In this document: piece by piece, positions 1-6,188 of the stretch
How the letters are laid out: every line of letters starts with the position of its first letter
Numbering within the stretch: position 1 is the first letter of the stretch
NCBI GenBank assembly: GCA_022570975.1
Contig: JACZYS010000058.1
Coordinates: forward strand, 1 to 11,672
Length of the DNA: 11,672 nucleotides
From: Candidatus Zixiibacteriota bacterium
GTDB taxonomy: Bacteria > Zixibacteria > MSB-5A5 > GN15 > FEB-12
Direction of reading: 5' to 3'
Notes under the pieces: model-generated
The model's input: the letters and a program-made list of their open reading frames with translations, nothing else
What the model was told of the DNA's origin: nothing
Database searches by the model: none
Made by a program: the position numbers and the translations under genes

Positions 1-1121
1 CTATCTGTCGTTAAAGGAGCCCTCGTGGCCGTTACGATTCCTGGATTACTGTTGGGGTCAATCCCGAGATAAGACTGAGGATTTTGCCCGTCTTGTTTAA
101 TTGCCTGAAGCATGGGAAGATTATTTGTTTTGCCAACTTCGTAATCATCGGCACCAAATCCGGGGGCAATGTGAACAATTCCGGTTCCATCTTCAAGGGT
201 CACAAAATCTGCATTTAATATAACAAAGGCGTCAGGCTCATCTTTGTAGAAATCAAAAAGAGGTTCATATTTCTGTCCGACAAAATCTTTTCCTTTAAAT
301 TTTTCCTGAGGCAGTAGTGCCTCTCCAAAAACTTTTTCTATTAGTCCTTCTGCTAAGACATATTTTTCACCCTTATGCTCAACTAAGGCATAATCAGCAT
401 CAGCTTTCATTGCCAAAGCGGCGTTGGAGGGAAGGGTCCATGGGGTTGTAGTCCAGACTAAGAATTTATGATCATTTTCAAGCGACTGAAATTTTACAAA
501 TATAGACGGGTCTTTTACCATTTCATAGCCGAGTGAAACTTCGTGACTGGAAAGTCCGGTTTCACAGCGAGGGCAATAAGGAACAATTTTATGACCTTTA
601 TAGATTAAGTCCCGATCAAAAAAGTTTTTTAATATCCACCAGACAGATTCAATATATTTATTTTCTAAGGTTACGTAGGAGTCTTCAAGATCAAGCCAGT
701 AGCCGGTTCTTTTGGTAATGTCATTCCATTCTTTCAGATATTTAAAAACAGATTTCTTGCATTCCTCGTTGAATTTTTCAACTCCAAATTCAACAATCTG
801 TGCCTTGCTTTCCAGTTTCAGTCGTTTTTCCACTTCAATTTCAACCGGAAGTCCATGGGTGTCCCATCCCCCTTTGCGGTCAACTCTGTATCCCTTCATT
901 GATTTATAACGGCACATGAGATCTTTTACAGTGCGTGCTATTACGTGATGAATCCCCGGCCGGCCGTTGGCGGTGGGTGGGCCTTCAAAAAATACGAATG
1001 GCTCTTTATTTTTAGAAAGCCCCAAAGATTTCTTGAATACATCTTCTTTCTCCCAAAAGGCAATAATCTTTTCTTCTGCCTTAGGGATAGAAAAATTATC
1101 TTTAAATTGGTCAAATTTCAT
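1..1121 (-). CDS. ileS: Isoleucyl-tRNA synthetase, N-terminal part (runs off the left edge)
   Basis: Charges tRNA-Ile with isoleucine in the cytoplasm (class I synthetase, EC 6.1.1.5). The frame is open from ATG at 1121 to the window edge, giving 373 full codons; type-2 enzymes usually exceed 1,000 residues, so about a third is present. Visible motifs are the ATP-site signature GPPTANGRPGIHHV (residues 47-60), KGGWDTHGLPVE in the catalytic core, VPYCPRCETGLSSHEV near the start of the editing insertion, and the CP1 editing motifs WTTTPWTLPSN (W223 onward) and GTGIVHIAPGFGADD (312-326). The signature is GIHH instead of the usual HxGH, the swapped variant known in some type-2 IleRS. An AAGGAA ribosome-binding site lies just upstream of the ATG. 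The gene has its own promoter and a hairpin-bearing leader, and is divergent from pepF. Family assignment is certain; the type-2 label is inferred from motifs. Confidence 0.97.
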   Translation of the reverse strand, partial: MKFDQFKDNFSIPKAEEKIIAFWEKEDVFKKSLGLSKNKEPFVFFEGPPTANGRPGIHHVIARTVKDLMCRYKSMKGYRVDRKGGWDTHGLPVEIEVEKRLKLESKAQIVEFGVEKFNEECKKSVFKYLKEWNDITKRTGYWLDLEDSYVTLENKYIESVWWILKNFFDRDLIYKGHKIVPYCPRCETGLSSHEVSLGYEMVKDPSIFVKFQSLENDHKFLVWTTTPWTLPSNAALAMKADADYALVEHKGEKYVLAEGLIEKVFGEALLPQEKFKGKDFVGQKYEPLFDFYKDEPDAFVILNADFVTLEDGTGIVHIAPGFGADDYEVGKTNNLPMLQAIKQDGQNPQSYLGIDPNSNPGIVTATRAPLTTD

Positions 1122-1150
1122 AGCAATTCCTTTACAGCAAAACAATTTAG

Positions 1151-1188
1151 CATTTTCCCGGAAAATGTAAAGGTTAAACTGTTAACCT
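1151..1188 (-). promoter_or_regulatory. Two inverted repeats in the ileS leader
   Basis: AGGTTAA/TTAACCT (1171-1188, 4-nt loop) and CATTTTCC/GGAAAATG (1151-1167, 1-nt centre; 7 bp with a 3-nt loop as RNA) follow each other directly between the predicted ileS transcription start and its ribosome-binding site. They could form two small hairpins in the leader or be protein-binding sites. No T-box core is present. Confidence 0.45.
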
Positions 1189-1197
1189 CGAAGTGAG

Positions 1198-1226
1198 ATT
1201 ATCAAAAAAAACACCAAAAACAGCAA
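1198..1226 (-). promoter_or_regulatory. Candidate sigma-70 promoter of ileS
   Basis: On the minus strand TTGCTG (1221-1226) and GATAAT (1198-1203) are separated by exactly 17 bp. Transcription would start near 1191, giving a leader of about 70 nt that begins just before two inverted repeats. The match to consensus is good (4/6 and 5/6), but this is prediction only. Confidence 0.55.
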
Positions 1227-1257
1227 TTTCTATTAGCCCAAATATTTTATTACCACC

Positions 1258-1288
1258 TTGATTTCTGCGCCAAATATTATTTTATAAT
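1258..1288 (+). promoter_or_regulatory. Weak candidate promoter of pepF
   Basis: TTGATT (1258-1263) and TATAAT (1283-1288) lie upstream of pepF, but the spacer is 19 bp, longer than ideal. The surrounding sequence is very AT-rich, so several -10-like boxes are possible. An AAAGGA ribosome-binding site follows, just before the ATG at 1323. Confidence 0.3.
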
Positions 1289-1322
1289 AAATAATAACAT
1301 TGACTCATAAAGGACGAAGATA

Positions 1323-3137
1323 ATGGAAACAAAAATTCTGGATAATGAAATTATTAGCCGGGACAAAATTGACGATAAACACAAGTGGAAATTAACTGAT
1401 ATTTATGAATCCGATGAAAAGTGGGAAGAAGATTTTAAAACCGCCAGAAAAATAATTGACTCCGCCAAAGAATTCTCCGGTAAACTCAGTGGCTCGGCAG
1501 ATACTTTGTTTGACTGTCTTACCTTACGCACCGGACTTAATGAAAAAACAGCTTCGCTTTATCAATATGCCAGATTAAACAAAGATATTGACAACAGGAT
1601 ATCAAAAAATCAGGCAATGTCAGACCGGGCGGCCACCCTCTCAGCCGAAGCAGGGGCTGCTTTTGCCTTTGTGGAGCCAGAACTGCTTGTACTTGCAGAC
1701 AAAACACTTTTGCAGATGTCATCAGAATTCAAAGAGCAGAATATTTATGATTTTCTTATTAAAGAGCTTATTCGCTCTCGCAAACACATCCGCTCTGAGG
1801 AGGTAGAAGAGCTCTTAGCGGCTTCAGCAACCGTTGCCCGAGGAGCCGAAAACATTTTTTCCATTTTAGATGATGCCGACCTGACATATCCCGATATTAC
1901 CGATGAAAATGGTAAGAAAATTACGATTACCAAACAACGTTACATGAAACTGATGGAGTCATCCAACCCCACCATCCGCAAAGATGCCAACGACGCTTTT
2001 TACACTCCTTATAAGGGGCATTTGAATACACTGGGTGCATCGCTGGCCAGTTCAATTAACAATGACATTTTTTATAGCCGGGCCAGAAAATTTGATACCT
2101 GCCTGCATTCTGCTTTAGACGGAGACAGCATTCCACTAAACGTTTATCATTCTCTGCTTGATACTACCGAGGTAAATCTTGATGGGCTTCACAAGTATAT
2201 GAAACTCCGTAAAAGAATTCTCAAATTAGATAAGCTTCATATGTACGATGTTATCTGTCCTCTTTTTCCGGAGAGAGACTACGAGGTTTTATATGATCAG
2301 GCAGTGAAAGAAATCCAGCAGGCCGTCAGGCCATTGGGAGATGAATACGGCGATGTCTTAAAAGAAGCATTTGGCTCCCGTTGGGTGGACGTGTATGAGA
2401 CCGAAGGAAAAAGCGGCGGCGCCTTTAGCTGGGGAAATTATTCCACCCACCCGTTTGTGATGATGAACTACAATGAGACCGTTGACAACATGTTTACTCT
2501 TGCACACGAGATGGGTCACGCCCTGCACAGTTATCTATCCAACAAAACTCAGCCCCAGCCAAAATCACAATATTCAATTTTTGTTGCCGAGGTTGCTTCT
2601 ACTTTAAACGAAGGCCTCTTGCTTGAACATTTGTTACAAAAAGCTGAAGACAAAATGGATAAGCTTTATCTCTTAAATAGGCATATAGACAACACCGTCG
2701 GGACATTTTTTAACCAGATTCTTTATGCCCGTTTTGAACTGATAATTCATGACAAGGTTGAAAAAGGCGGAGCTCTGTCCCCTGACCTGATGACAGAAAT
2801 CTGGTCAGACCTGACCAAAAAATATTATGGTCCTGCTCTTTCTCTGGATGACCATTCTGTCTTGAAATGGAGCCGGATACCACATTTTTATTATACTTTT
2901 TATGTCTATCAGTATGCAACATCATACGCCGCATCCCAGGCAATTCTGACCAAATTCTCTCAGGGGGAAACAGTTATTATTGCAAAATATTTGAATTTGC
3001 TTTCTTCCGGAGGTTCAAATTATCCAATTGAGCTCTTAAAGAAATGCGATGTCGACATGGCATCTCCGGCCCCGGTCGAGGCGACAATAGCCCTGTTCAA
3101 TAAACAAGTTGATGAAATGGCAGACCTTGCAGATTAA
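1323..3137 (+). CDS. pepF: Oligoendopeptidase F, M3 family metallopeptidase
   Basis: A zinc endopeptidase that cleaves oligopeptides in the cytoplasm, probably for peptide turnover. The product is 604 residues, the usual size for PepF. The helical N-terminal domain (about 20-200) is followed by the catalytic domain. The zinc site HEMGH is at 395-399, with H395 and H399 as ligands and E396 as catalytic base. The third ligand is most likely E423 in VAEVASTLNEG. GNYSTHPFVMMNY (371-383) is the substrate-groove segment usually seen before HExxH, and HFYYTFYVYQYATSYAAS near the C-terminus matches the conserved PepF tyrosine-rich region. There is no signal peptide. AAAGGA precedes the ATG. The gene stands alone on the plus strand between minus-strand genes and converges with the purine nucleoside phosphorylase gene. 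I see no terminator of its own. Confidence 0.97.
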   Translation: METKILDNEIISRDKIDDKHKWKLTDIYESDEKWEEDFKTARKIIDSAKEFSGKLSGSADTLFDCLTLRTGLNEKTASLYQYARLNKDIDNRISKNQAMSDRAATLSAEAGAAFAFVEPELLVLADKTLLQMSSEFKEQNIYDFLIKELIRSRKHIRSEEVEELLAASATVARGAENIFSILDDADLTYPDITDENGKKITITKQRYMKLMESSNPTIRKDANDAFYTPYKGHLNTLGASLASSINNDIFYSRARKFDTCLHSALDGDSIPLNVYHSLLDTTEVNLDGLHKYMKLRKRILKLDKLHMYDVICPLFPERDYEVLYDQAVKEIQQAVRPLGDEYGDVLKEAFGSRWVDVYETEGKSGGAFSWGNYSTHPFVMMNYNETVDNMFTLAHEMGHALHSYLSNKTQPQPKSQYSIFVAEVASTLNEGLLLEHLLQKAEDKMDKLYLLNRHIDNTVGTFFNQILYARFELIIHDKVEKGGALSPDLMTEIWSDLTKKYYGPALSLDDHSVLKWSRIPHFYYTFYVYQYATSYAASQAILTKFSQGETVIIAKYLNLLSSGGSNYPIELLKKCDVDMASPAPVEATIALFNKQVDEMADLAD

Positions 3138-3185
3138 AATAGTGAAGCTGCTTGACCCTCTTAATATTAGCACCAGCTTGACGCT

Positions 3186-3205
3186 AAAAAAAGAGGCAAC
3201 GCCTC
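3186..3205 (-). terminator. Rho-independent terminator of the purine nucleoside phosphorylase gene
   Basis: On the minus strand GAGGC-GTT-GCCTC is followed immediately by seven T. It lies 7 bp past the stop codon at 3212. The compact stem and uninterrupted T-run give a classic intrinsic terminator for leftward transcription. Confidence 0.85.
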
Positions 3206-3211
3206 AGCTAC

Positions 3212-4042
3212 CTACATTTTTTCTACGCAGCCGGCTATTAAGTCTCTTAGTTTTGGTTCTGTCTTGGTGGCTGTACTTATTACGTCTTCAAGCGAGCAAG
3301 GGTGCATGTTGTCAGCCAGCCCCATATCTGTAATAATGGAGAATGCCAAAATTTTATTATGCTGGTGATGGGCGGTTATTGCTTCCGGAACTGTTGACAT
3401 GCCGACAGCATCGGCACCAAAACTCCGAAGCATTCTATACTCGGCTGCGGTTTCAAGGCAGGGACCGGTTAAGCCAACATAAACACCTTCTTGAAGTCTC
3501 AGATTTTGCTTGAGAGCGACATCTTTTGCCATCTTGACAAAACTCTTGTTATAAACTTCGTACATATCCGGAAATCTGTCTCCCCAGTTGGAATCATTGG
3601 GGCCAAGTAACGGATTGCCGGGGAAGAAATTGATATGATCTTTTATTACCATAATATCACCGGCTTCAAAATTTGGGTTCATGCCGCCGGCGGCGTTGGA
3701 GACGATAAGTGTCTCCATGCCTAGTTTTTTCATTACTCTTACCGGAAAAGCAATCTGTTGGAAAGAATAACCTTCGTAAAAATGAAATCTTCCCTGCATG
3801 CAGACAACAGGTTTACCTTTCAGATTTCCAAAAAGCAGCCGTCCGGCGTGTGATTCTACGGTTGAGACAGGAAAATGTGGGATTTTGTCATAATCCACAG
3901 TGCCCGCCATTTCAATTCCGTCAACCAGTGAACCTAATCCGGTACCCAGAATTATTCCAATTTCAGGCTCTAAATCTATTTCTGAATTGATATAACTTAC
4001 AGCTTCATCCAAAGTTTTGTGCATTTCTTTAACTGTGTACAT
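3212..4042 (-). CDS. punA: Purine nucleoside phosphorylase, trimeric (type I) family
   Basis: Phosphorolyses purine (deoxy)nucleosides to the free base and (deoxy)ribose-1-phosphate in purine salvage (EC 2.4.2.1). The length, 276 residues, fits the trimeric PNP/MTAP family. Phosphate-site and core motifs are visible: GTGLGS (33-38), QGRFHFYEGY with H87, and SNAAGGMN (115-122). Base and ribose contacts are GPCLETAAEYRML with E197, and GMSTVPEA with M215. At the position of human PNP Asn243 this protein has Asp (ITD, D239), which could affect preference for 6-oxo against 6-amino purines. A GGAG ribosome-binding site precedes the ATG. The gene lies between two leftward terminators, so it appears to be its own transcription unit. 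The family is certain; exact substrate range is not readable from sequence. Confidence 0.95.
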   Translation of the reverse strand: MYTVKEMHKTLDEAVSYINSEIDLEPEIGIILGTGLGSLVDGIEMAGTVDYDKIPHFPVSTVESHAGRLLFGNLKGKPVVCMQGRFHFYEGYSFQQIAFPVRVMKKLGMETLIVSNAAGGMNPNFEAGDIMVIKDHINFFPGNPLLGPNDSNWGDRFPDMYEVYNKSFVKMAKDVALKQNLRLQEGVYVGLTGPCLETAAEYRMLRSFGADAVGMSTVPEAITAHHQHNKILAFSIITDMGLADNMHPCSLEDVISTATKTEPKLRDLIAGCVEKM

Positions 4043-4139
4043 TATAAAATCTCCATTTGGCTATTTACTTTTTTGCAAGAATAAGCTCGGAGATATGATA
4101 TGTCAACTTAATCTGAAATGGGGCGGAATGTTAGTTAAC

Positions 4140-4180
4140 AAAAAAGACCGGTCAGGAAGGATTAAGTTGACCGGTCTTTT
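4140..4180 (-). terminator. Strong terminator downstream of divIVA
   Basis: A perfect 13-bp inverted repeat, AAAAGACCGGTCA (4142-4154) and TGACCGGTCTTTT (4168-4180), with a 13-nt loop. On the minus strand the stem is followed by six T. It separates divIVA from the purine nucleoside phosphorylase gene and could also work weakly on the plus strand. Confidence 0.9.
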
Positions 4181-4212
4181 AGTACCTGCGGATTGATTGT
4201 GCAGGTTATGAT

Positions 4213-5184
4213 TTAACTTTTCTCTGCTTTGTCCATCTCTTCTTCAAATTTAGCGGCAATATTATCAAGCTCACTGGCAAGGTCATGCTCGTCTTTGACT
4301 TCGGTGTAATTTTCCTTTTTTTCTTCAGTCTGAGGAATTTTTATTGCGGCAGAAGCGTTGAGATTCAAATCATCACTGTCGGGGTTAGCAAATACACTTT
4401 CCTGATCATCTGACTTTTCTGCTTCAGCCGTTTCATGAACAGCTTCAGGTTCGGAATTGCTTGGTGCCGGTTCTTCTTGCTTTTTTGCCTTGGCAATAGC
4501 AATTTCTCCAGTGTCGGTGCTTGATGCTTTCGGTGAACTGGTTTCAGGCTTCTTGCTTTCTTGCTTAGCAACTTTCTCTGAAGACACTTCCACAATTTCA
4601 CCGGCGGCGTTTGCTTCTTCAACTTTACTTGCCGGTTTGTCTGCTTTTTTCGATGAGTGAAGAGAATCCTTTGCCTCGGCTATCTCGCTTGAGTCGGTGA
4701 CCTGGATTGATCCTGTGTCAGACGTTTCAATCTCTTCACGATCAACGATATCTTTTATAATGTCCAAATGATTGTGTATCATTGATTGAAATTTGCTTAG
4801 ATAAGATTTTTTTGTAACTTCCAGATTGCTTATCTGTGATTCAATCTCAGACATTTTGGCGGAGCGGGACAGGAGTATGGATTCAGATTCATTTCTCGCA
4901 CTTTCCATAATAAGCTCACCTTCTTTCTGAGCGTTGGCAACAGTCATGTCAGCGTTTCGGCGAGCATCAATGGCGGCGTTTTTTATAGTTTCTTCATACT
5001 GTCTTAAATTTTTGACCTCACTTTTTAGCGAATCAATTTCCATGGAAAGTTTCAGATTTTCCTGTTTGGAGTTTTCCAGAGCAACGGCAATCTGCTCTAA
5101 GAAAGAATCTACGGCTTCTTTTTCATAGCCTCGCATCTGATTGGAGAATTCATAATTTCTGATATCATTGGGAGATAAATCCAT
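4213..5184 (-). CDS. divIVA: DivIVA-domain coiled-coil protein with a long disordered tail
   Basis: DivIVA proteins bind curved membrane at poles or division sites and act as scaffolds. The 323-residue product starts with the canonical N-terminal domain (MDLSPNDIRNYEF..., RGYEKEAVDSFLEQI, residues 1-32). A predicted coiled coil follows to about residue 150. Residues 151-285 are a low-complexity segment rich in Ser, Glu, Lys and Ala, with three short look-alike pieces: DTGSIQV near 156, AAGEIVEV near 193 and DTGEIAI near 224. The end, about 296-323, looks helical again (LASELDNIAAKFEEEMDKAE). A strong GGTGAGG ribosome-binding site precedes the ATG. The gene follows yggS on the same strand after a 226-bp gap and has a strong terminator. 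This yggS-divIVA neighbourhood supports a cell-division or cell-envelope role. The N-terminal family call is firm; the tail has no known function. Confidence 0.93.
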   Translation of the reverse strand: MDLSPNDIRNYEFSNQMRGYEKEAVDSFLEQIAVALENSKQENLKLSMEIDSLKSEVKNLRQYEETIKNAAIDARRNADMTVANAQKEGELIMESARNESESILLSRSAKMSEIESQISNLEVTKKSYLSKFQSMIHNHLDIIKDIVDREEIETSDTGSIQVTDSSEIAEAKDSLHSSKKADKPASKVEEANAAGEIVEVSSEKVAKQESKKPETSSPKASSTDTGEIAIAKAKKQEEPAPSNSEPEAVHETAEAEKSDDQESVFANPDSDDLNLNASAAIKIPQTEEKKENYTEVKDEHDLASELDNIAAKFEEEMDKAEKS

Positions 5185-5226
5185 ATTATCCTCACCTATT
5201 TTTTAAAATTTCACTTCCAATTTCGT

Positions 5227-5278
5227 TGTTCCGACTTTCCTTGCAGGTTTCAACCCTTTAAGGTTTCATATCGGAACA
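5227..5278 (-). promoter_or_regulatory. Possible structured leader element upstream of divIVA
   Basis: TGTTCCGA (5227-5234) and TCGGAACA (5271-5278) are an 8-bp perfect inverted repeat enclosing 36 nt. On the minus strand the interior holds two copies of TGAAACCT and two small self-complementary pieces (AACC/GGTT and CCT/AGG), so a closing stem with two short arms is possible. It lies 43-94 nt upstream of the divIVA start codon. I do not recognise it as a known riboswitch. Confidence 0.35.
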
Positions 5279-5325
5279 GATTTATAACTATTATCGTAAG
5301 ATTGTGAAAAATATTTACCTAAAAA

Positions 5326-5339
5326 TGAAATATATTTCA
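5326..5339. repeat. Perfect 14-bp AT-rich palindrome upstream of divIVA
   Basis: TGAAATATATTTCA is exactly self-complementary. It lies between yggS and divIVA, about 145 bp upstream of the divIVA start, where a regulator of divIVA could bind. AT-rich palindromes also arise by chance in sequence of this composition. Confidence 0.35.
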
Positions 5340-5410
5340 GAATTTGTTTCACTCTAAGATATTGTAAATAAACAGCTTGTGGAAAGAGAAAATATTGCCT
5401 TGCAATTTAT

Positions 5411-6091
5411 TTATGACGCAAATAAGGCCGAGCCTATTCTGATCATGGTTGAGCCTTCTTCGATGGCTATTTCAAAATCTCCTGACATGCCCATTGAAAG
5501 ATTGCAAAAACTGTCTCCAATCAGAGCTTTTGATTCCTTAAACAGTTTATGGCAAAGTTTAAACGACTCCCTGATTTCTTTTTCGTTATCCGTGAAAGGT
5601 CCCATTGTCATCAAGCCGGTGAGGTTCAGATTCTTCAACGCCAAAATTTCTTTCAGTATTTCAAGGCAGTCTTGTGGATTGGCGCCAAATTTTTGTTCTT
5701 CATGTGAGCAGTTTACCTGCAGATAACATTCCATTATGCGATTAAGTTTTTCTGCCTCTCTGTCTATTATACGAGCTAATTTTAAAGAATCAACAGACTG
5801 GATAACATCAAATAGGGCCACTGCTTTTTTTGCTTTGTTTGATTGCAGGTGACCAATAAGATGATAGGTTGCAGTTTTTGTAATTGAGGCAAATTTATCT
5901 TCGGCCTCTTTGATTCTGTTTTCACCGATGTTTCTTAATTCTTCGGCGGTGGCAATTTCTATTACCGATGCCGGATAATTTTTAGTCACGGCTACAATTT
6001 GGATTTCATCAATTTGTCTGCCGACTCTTTGGCAGGCTATGGCAATACGTCTTCTGACCAGAGCAAGATTATCAATAAACTTCTGTTTCAT
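5411..6091 (-). CDS. yggS: YggS/PLPBP family pyridoxal-phosphate homeostasis protein
   Basis: Binds pyridoxal 5'-phosphate and keeps free B6 vitamers and amino-acid pools balanced; no catalytic reaction is established for the family. The product is 226 residues, the usual length for this single TIM-barrel (fold type III) protein. The cofactor lysine is K37 in VAVTKNYP. Other family motifs are GENRIKEAEDK, YHLIGHLQSNK, and a C-terminal stretch containing LSMGMSGDFEIAIEEGS and MIRIGSALF, which forms the phosphate pocket. No clear ribosome-binding site lies upstream of the ATG at 6091, so translation initiation may be weak. The next gene on the strand is divIVA, the usual partner of yggS in many bacteria. 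A terminator lies only about 40 bp upstream, so its promoter must be very close or transcription reads through. Confidence 0.95.
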   Translation of the reverse strand: MKQKFIDNLALVRRRIAIACQRVGRQIDEIQIVAVTKNYPASVIEIATAEELRNIGENRIKEAEDKFASITKTATYHLIGHLQSNKAKKAVALFDVIQSVDSLKLARIIDREAEKLNRIMECYLQVNCSHEEQKFGANPQDCLEILKEILALKNLNLTGLMTMGPFTDNEKEIRESFKLCHKLFKESKALIGDSFCNLSMGMSGDFEIAIEEGSTMIRIGSALFAS

Positions 6092-6129
6092 AATTAAAGA
6101 ACTAATTCAACCGGCAGTTTTTGGCAAAT

Positions 6130-6162
6130 AAAAAAGGCTGAAATCAGATTATAATTTCAGCC
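6130..6162 (-). terminator. Terminator of the 409-residue orphan gene
   Basis: GGCTGAAAT (6136-6144) and ATTTCAGCC (6154-6162) form a perfect 9-bp stem with a 9-nt loop. On the minus strand it is followed by six T and further T-rich sequence. It lies about 25 bp past the stop codon at 6189 and separates this gene from yggS. Confidence 0.88.
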
Positions 6163-6188
6163 CTATAAAATTCAGATTAAGAAAATTG

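Noticed and set aside
533..1196. Short plus-strand ORFs of 61-83 codons at the left end
   Set aside because: All lie antisense to the clearly coding ileS and show no family motif, so they are shadows.
1122..1322. T-box leader for ileS, suggested by GGTGGTAA at about 1250 on the minus strand
   Set aside because: It lies upstream of the predicted promoter, lacks the full T-box core and has no paired terminator/antiterminator or specifier stem.
3138..3180. Terminator for pepF from AAGCTG/CAGCTT
   Set aside because: The loop is more than 20 nt and no T-run follows, so it does not look like an intrinsic terminator.
5302..5320. Possible Rex operator upstream of divIVA (TTGTGAA half-site)
   Set aside because: The other half matches at only two of seven positions.
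5379..5726. Plus-strand ORF of 115 codons overlapping the end of yggS
   Set aside because: It is antisense to the conserved C-terminal half of YggS; its length follows from the composition of the real gene and it has no recognisable features.
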